Shown here: in pieces, positions 62,467 to 64,000 of the stretch
Position numbering within the stretch: the stretch's first letter is position 1
How the letters are laid out: every line of letters starts with the position of its first letter
Source: Paenibacillus vietnamensis
GTDB taxonomy: Bacteria; Bacillota; Bacilli; Paenibacillales; Paenibacillaceae
Assembly: GCF_020169515.1 (NCBI RefSeq)
Contig: NZ_JAHMHW010000003.1
Span: forward strand, 434,001-498,000
Reading direction: 5' to 3'
DNA: 64,000 bases
Notes under the pieces: generated by a model
What the model saw: only the letters and a program-made list of their open reading frames with translations
What the model was told of the DNA's origin: nothing
Database searches by the model: none
Program-made: the position numbers and the translations under genes

Positions 62467-63399
62467 CTAACCTTTTACCGAACCAAGCAGAACGCCCTTT
62501 ACAAAAAACTTCTGCGCAAAAGGATACATCGCAATCATCGGAATGGATGCAATGACCATGGCCGCAAGCTCGATCGTTTGAGCCGTCACGAGTCCCTGAC
62601 CCGACGCACCGCTCAGCAGCTGCTGAACGGCCAGATTGGAGCCTTCCACCGTGCTTACCATATTTTCGACCGCCCGGTTGGATTGAATCAGCCTCAGGAT
62701 GACATATTGCAGCGTCTGCAAATCAGGAGATTGCGTAAAGTACAGCGTCGTTCCGTAATCGTTCCATATATTGACTGCGGTAAATACCGATAAAGCAGCC
62801 AATACCGGCTTGGAAAGAGGAATGACGATTTGAAAAAAGATTCTGAATTCGCTCGCCCCGTCCATCTTGGCCGATTCAAACAGGGAATCCGGGATCGCTT
62901 TATAGTTCGCGTTAAAGATGATGACGTTCCAGAAGCCGCCGAACAGAGCGGGCAGAATATACACCATGTAATGGTCGTACAGCCCGAGCCAGTTCATAAG
63001 CAAGAACGAAGGAATCAATCCTCCGCTGAAATACATGCTGATAAAGCCGATCGCGATGTAGAACTTTCTTCCCTTCAAATAAGACCGGGAGAAAGCGTAA
63101 GCGAACATCGCCGTATACAAAATGGAAGCGACGGTGACGATGACCGTACGGGAAGCCGTAATCCAAGCCGCCTTCATAATGCCGGAATCCGCAAGCACTG
63201 TCTGCCAGCTGGCCCACGTCAGCTCCCTCGGCCATAGAAATACCGGACCGCGCGCCAAATCCTCGCCGCTGTTCAAGGAGCTGATTAATGAAAACCAGAA
63301 CGGATATAACGTCACGATCATCAGAACAATCATAATGACCACGGTTGACAGGTTAAACGTGCGTTCCCCGAAGCTTTTACCTCCGACCATCCTATTCAC
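62467..63399 (-). CDS. Carbohydrate ABC transporter permease, LplC/YtcP type
   Basis: A 310-residue six-helix permease with the EAA loop 'GASEFRIFFQIVIPLSKPVLA' and the typical C-terminus 'FAQKFFVKGVLLGSVKG'. It is an inner-membrane subunit of a second oligosaccharide importer and pairs with the LplB-type gene immediately upstream. No binding protein gene follows; instead a terminator and the GH51 gene come next. The binding protein may be encoded upstream of the window. Confidence 0.92.
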   Translation of the reverse strand: MNRMVGGKSFGERTFNLSTVVIMIVLMIVTLYPFWFSLISSLNSGEDLARGPVFLWPRELTWASWQTVLADSGIMKAAWITASRTVIVTVASILYTAMFAYAFSRSYLKGRKFYIAIGFISMYFSGGLIPSFLLMNWLGLYDHYMVYILPALFGGFWNVIIFNANYKAIPDSLFESAKMDGASEFRIFFQIVIPLSKPVLAALSVFTAVNIWNDYGTTLYFTQSPDLQTLQYVILRLIQSNRAVENMVSTVEGSNLAVQQLLSGASGQGLVTAQTIELAAMVIASIPMIAMYPFAQKFFVKGVLLGSVKG

Positions 63400-63400
63400 C

Positions 63401-64000
63401 TCAAAACAATCCCGATTTTGTCATTTTTTTCGATAGAGCATTCGCGCAGGCGAGCAGCAGCAAAGCAAATACCGCTTTCATAAGGCCGATCGCCGTTGCC
63501 GAGGCGAATTGGAACTGCAATAACCCGGTTTGATAAACATACGTATCGATAACCTGGCTGGCCGGTAAATTAAGTGTATTCTGAAGCACGTAAATTTGAG
63601 TAAAGTTATTGTTCAGCATGCCGCTCACGGCAAATATGATCAACACCATCAGGGTCGGCAAAATCCCTGGTATTGTAATATGCAGCATTCGTTTGAACCG
63701 CCCTGCCCCGTCGATTGCGGCGGCTTCATACAGGCTTTGGTCGACTCCGGCCATCGCGGCCAGATAAAGAATGGCTCCCCAGCCGATATCCTTTAACAGC
63801 CCCGTTCCGATCGCGACTCCCCAGAAATATTTCGGGTCGGCAAGAAATTGGACGGGCTTGTCGATGAGATGAAGCTCCATCAGCAGAACATTCACGATTC
63901 CGTTCGTATTGAGCAGCGTAATGAATAAACCGCCGAATATGACCCAGGAAAGAAAGTGAGGCAGATAAGTAACCGTTTGAACCAGCGATTTGAATTTTCG
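63401..64000 (-). CDS. Carbohydrate ABC transporter permease, LplB type (5' end beyond the window)
   Basis: The frame is open to the end of the window, giving 199 residues of the C-terminal two-thirds of an LplB permease. The first visible residues read 'SLVQTVTYLPHFLSWVIFG', the family's typical helix, followed by 'GRFKRMLHITIPGILPTLMVL' as the EAA loop. The gene continues beyond base 64000. The GTG at 63895 is internal and not the real start. It ends one base before the next permease gene. Confidence 0.92.
   Translation of the reverse strand, partial: RKFKSLVQTVTYLPHFLSWVIFGGLFITLLNTNGIVNVLLMELHLIDKPVQFLADPKYFWGVAIGTGLLKDIGWGAILYLAAMAGVDQSLYEAAAIDGAGRFKRMLHITIPGILPTLMVLIIFAVSGMLNNNFTQIYVLQNTLNLPASQVIDTYVYQTGLLQFQFASATAIGLMKAVFALLLLACANALSKKMTKSGLF

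Noticed and set aside
1..64000. CRISPR array, tRNA, rRNA or insertion sequence
   Set aside because: No direct repeats with regular spacers, no cloverleaf-like conserved arms, no rRNA blocks and no transposase or inverted-repeat ends were noticed; the only strong tandem repeats are coding.

Overview
The window looks like a chromosomal segment of a spore-forming Bacillales bacterium, most probably Paenibacillus or a close relative. I base this on protein character, not on any search: SinR/SinI-type regulators with Spo0A-like boxes, a gerA-gerB-gerC germination operon, an eps-type exopolysaccharide operon, LplABC-type sugar importers, one-piece YesN-like AraC sensors and strong GGGGAGG ribosome-binding sites. 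No rRNA, tRNA, CRISPR array or transposase was seen.

Layout. (1) 1-10.1 kb: a collagen-like/beta-helix protein, an HRDC-domain protein, two small conserved proteins, a dicarboxylate/amino-acid symporter, an alpha/beta hydrolase, a PhyH-type oxygenase divergent from an AraC regulator, and a membrane-anchored phosphoesterase. (2) 10.1-10.9 kb: sinR and sinI face each other; upstream of sinI are two perfect 0A boxes plus a degenerate third at 12-bp periodicity. (3) 10.9-36 kb: a very large exopolysaccharide locus, almost all on the minus strand. It starts with a Wzz-like adaptor and BY-kinase, then an intergenic RNA in the EAR (eps-associated RNA) position, then PglF/EpsC dehydratase, GalU, many glycosyltransferases, EpsG-type polymerase, EpsL phosphosugar transferase and EpsN aminotransferase. 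An EpsM/PglD acetyltransferase lies on the opposite strand. A second block holds acyltransferase, pyruvyltransferase, more glycosyltransferases, a GH88-type hydrolase, a flippase and GalE. (4) 36.0-36.4 kb: a second SinR-like gene. (5) 36.6-42.5 kb: a lasso-peptide cluster of the paeninodin type, with cyclase, a 42-residue precursor, HPr-kinase-like tailoring kinase, PqqD-like leader-binding protein, ABC exporter and transglutaminase-like leader peptidase. (6) 42.6-47 kb: gerABC, with an unusual 25-unit pentapeptide tail on GerB. (7) 47-64 kb: plant-polysaccharide utilisation with two ABC sugar importers, an AraC sensor, a GH28-like enzyme, a 1650-residue secreted alginate-lyase-like protein and a GH51 arabinofuranosidase.

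How it fits together. The main result is regulatory. The same 16-bp palindrome with GTTCTTT-type half-sites (7-2-7, matching the known SinR half-site GTTCTYT) fills the promoter spacer of the eps operon and of the second sinR, and sits at the predicted start site of the lasso operon. This suggests that matrix polysaccharide, its regulator and a lasso peptide form one SinR-type regulon, with SinI under Spo0A able to relieve repression. An intrinsic terminator directly after the lasso precursor would let the substrate be made in excess of its enzymes.
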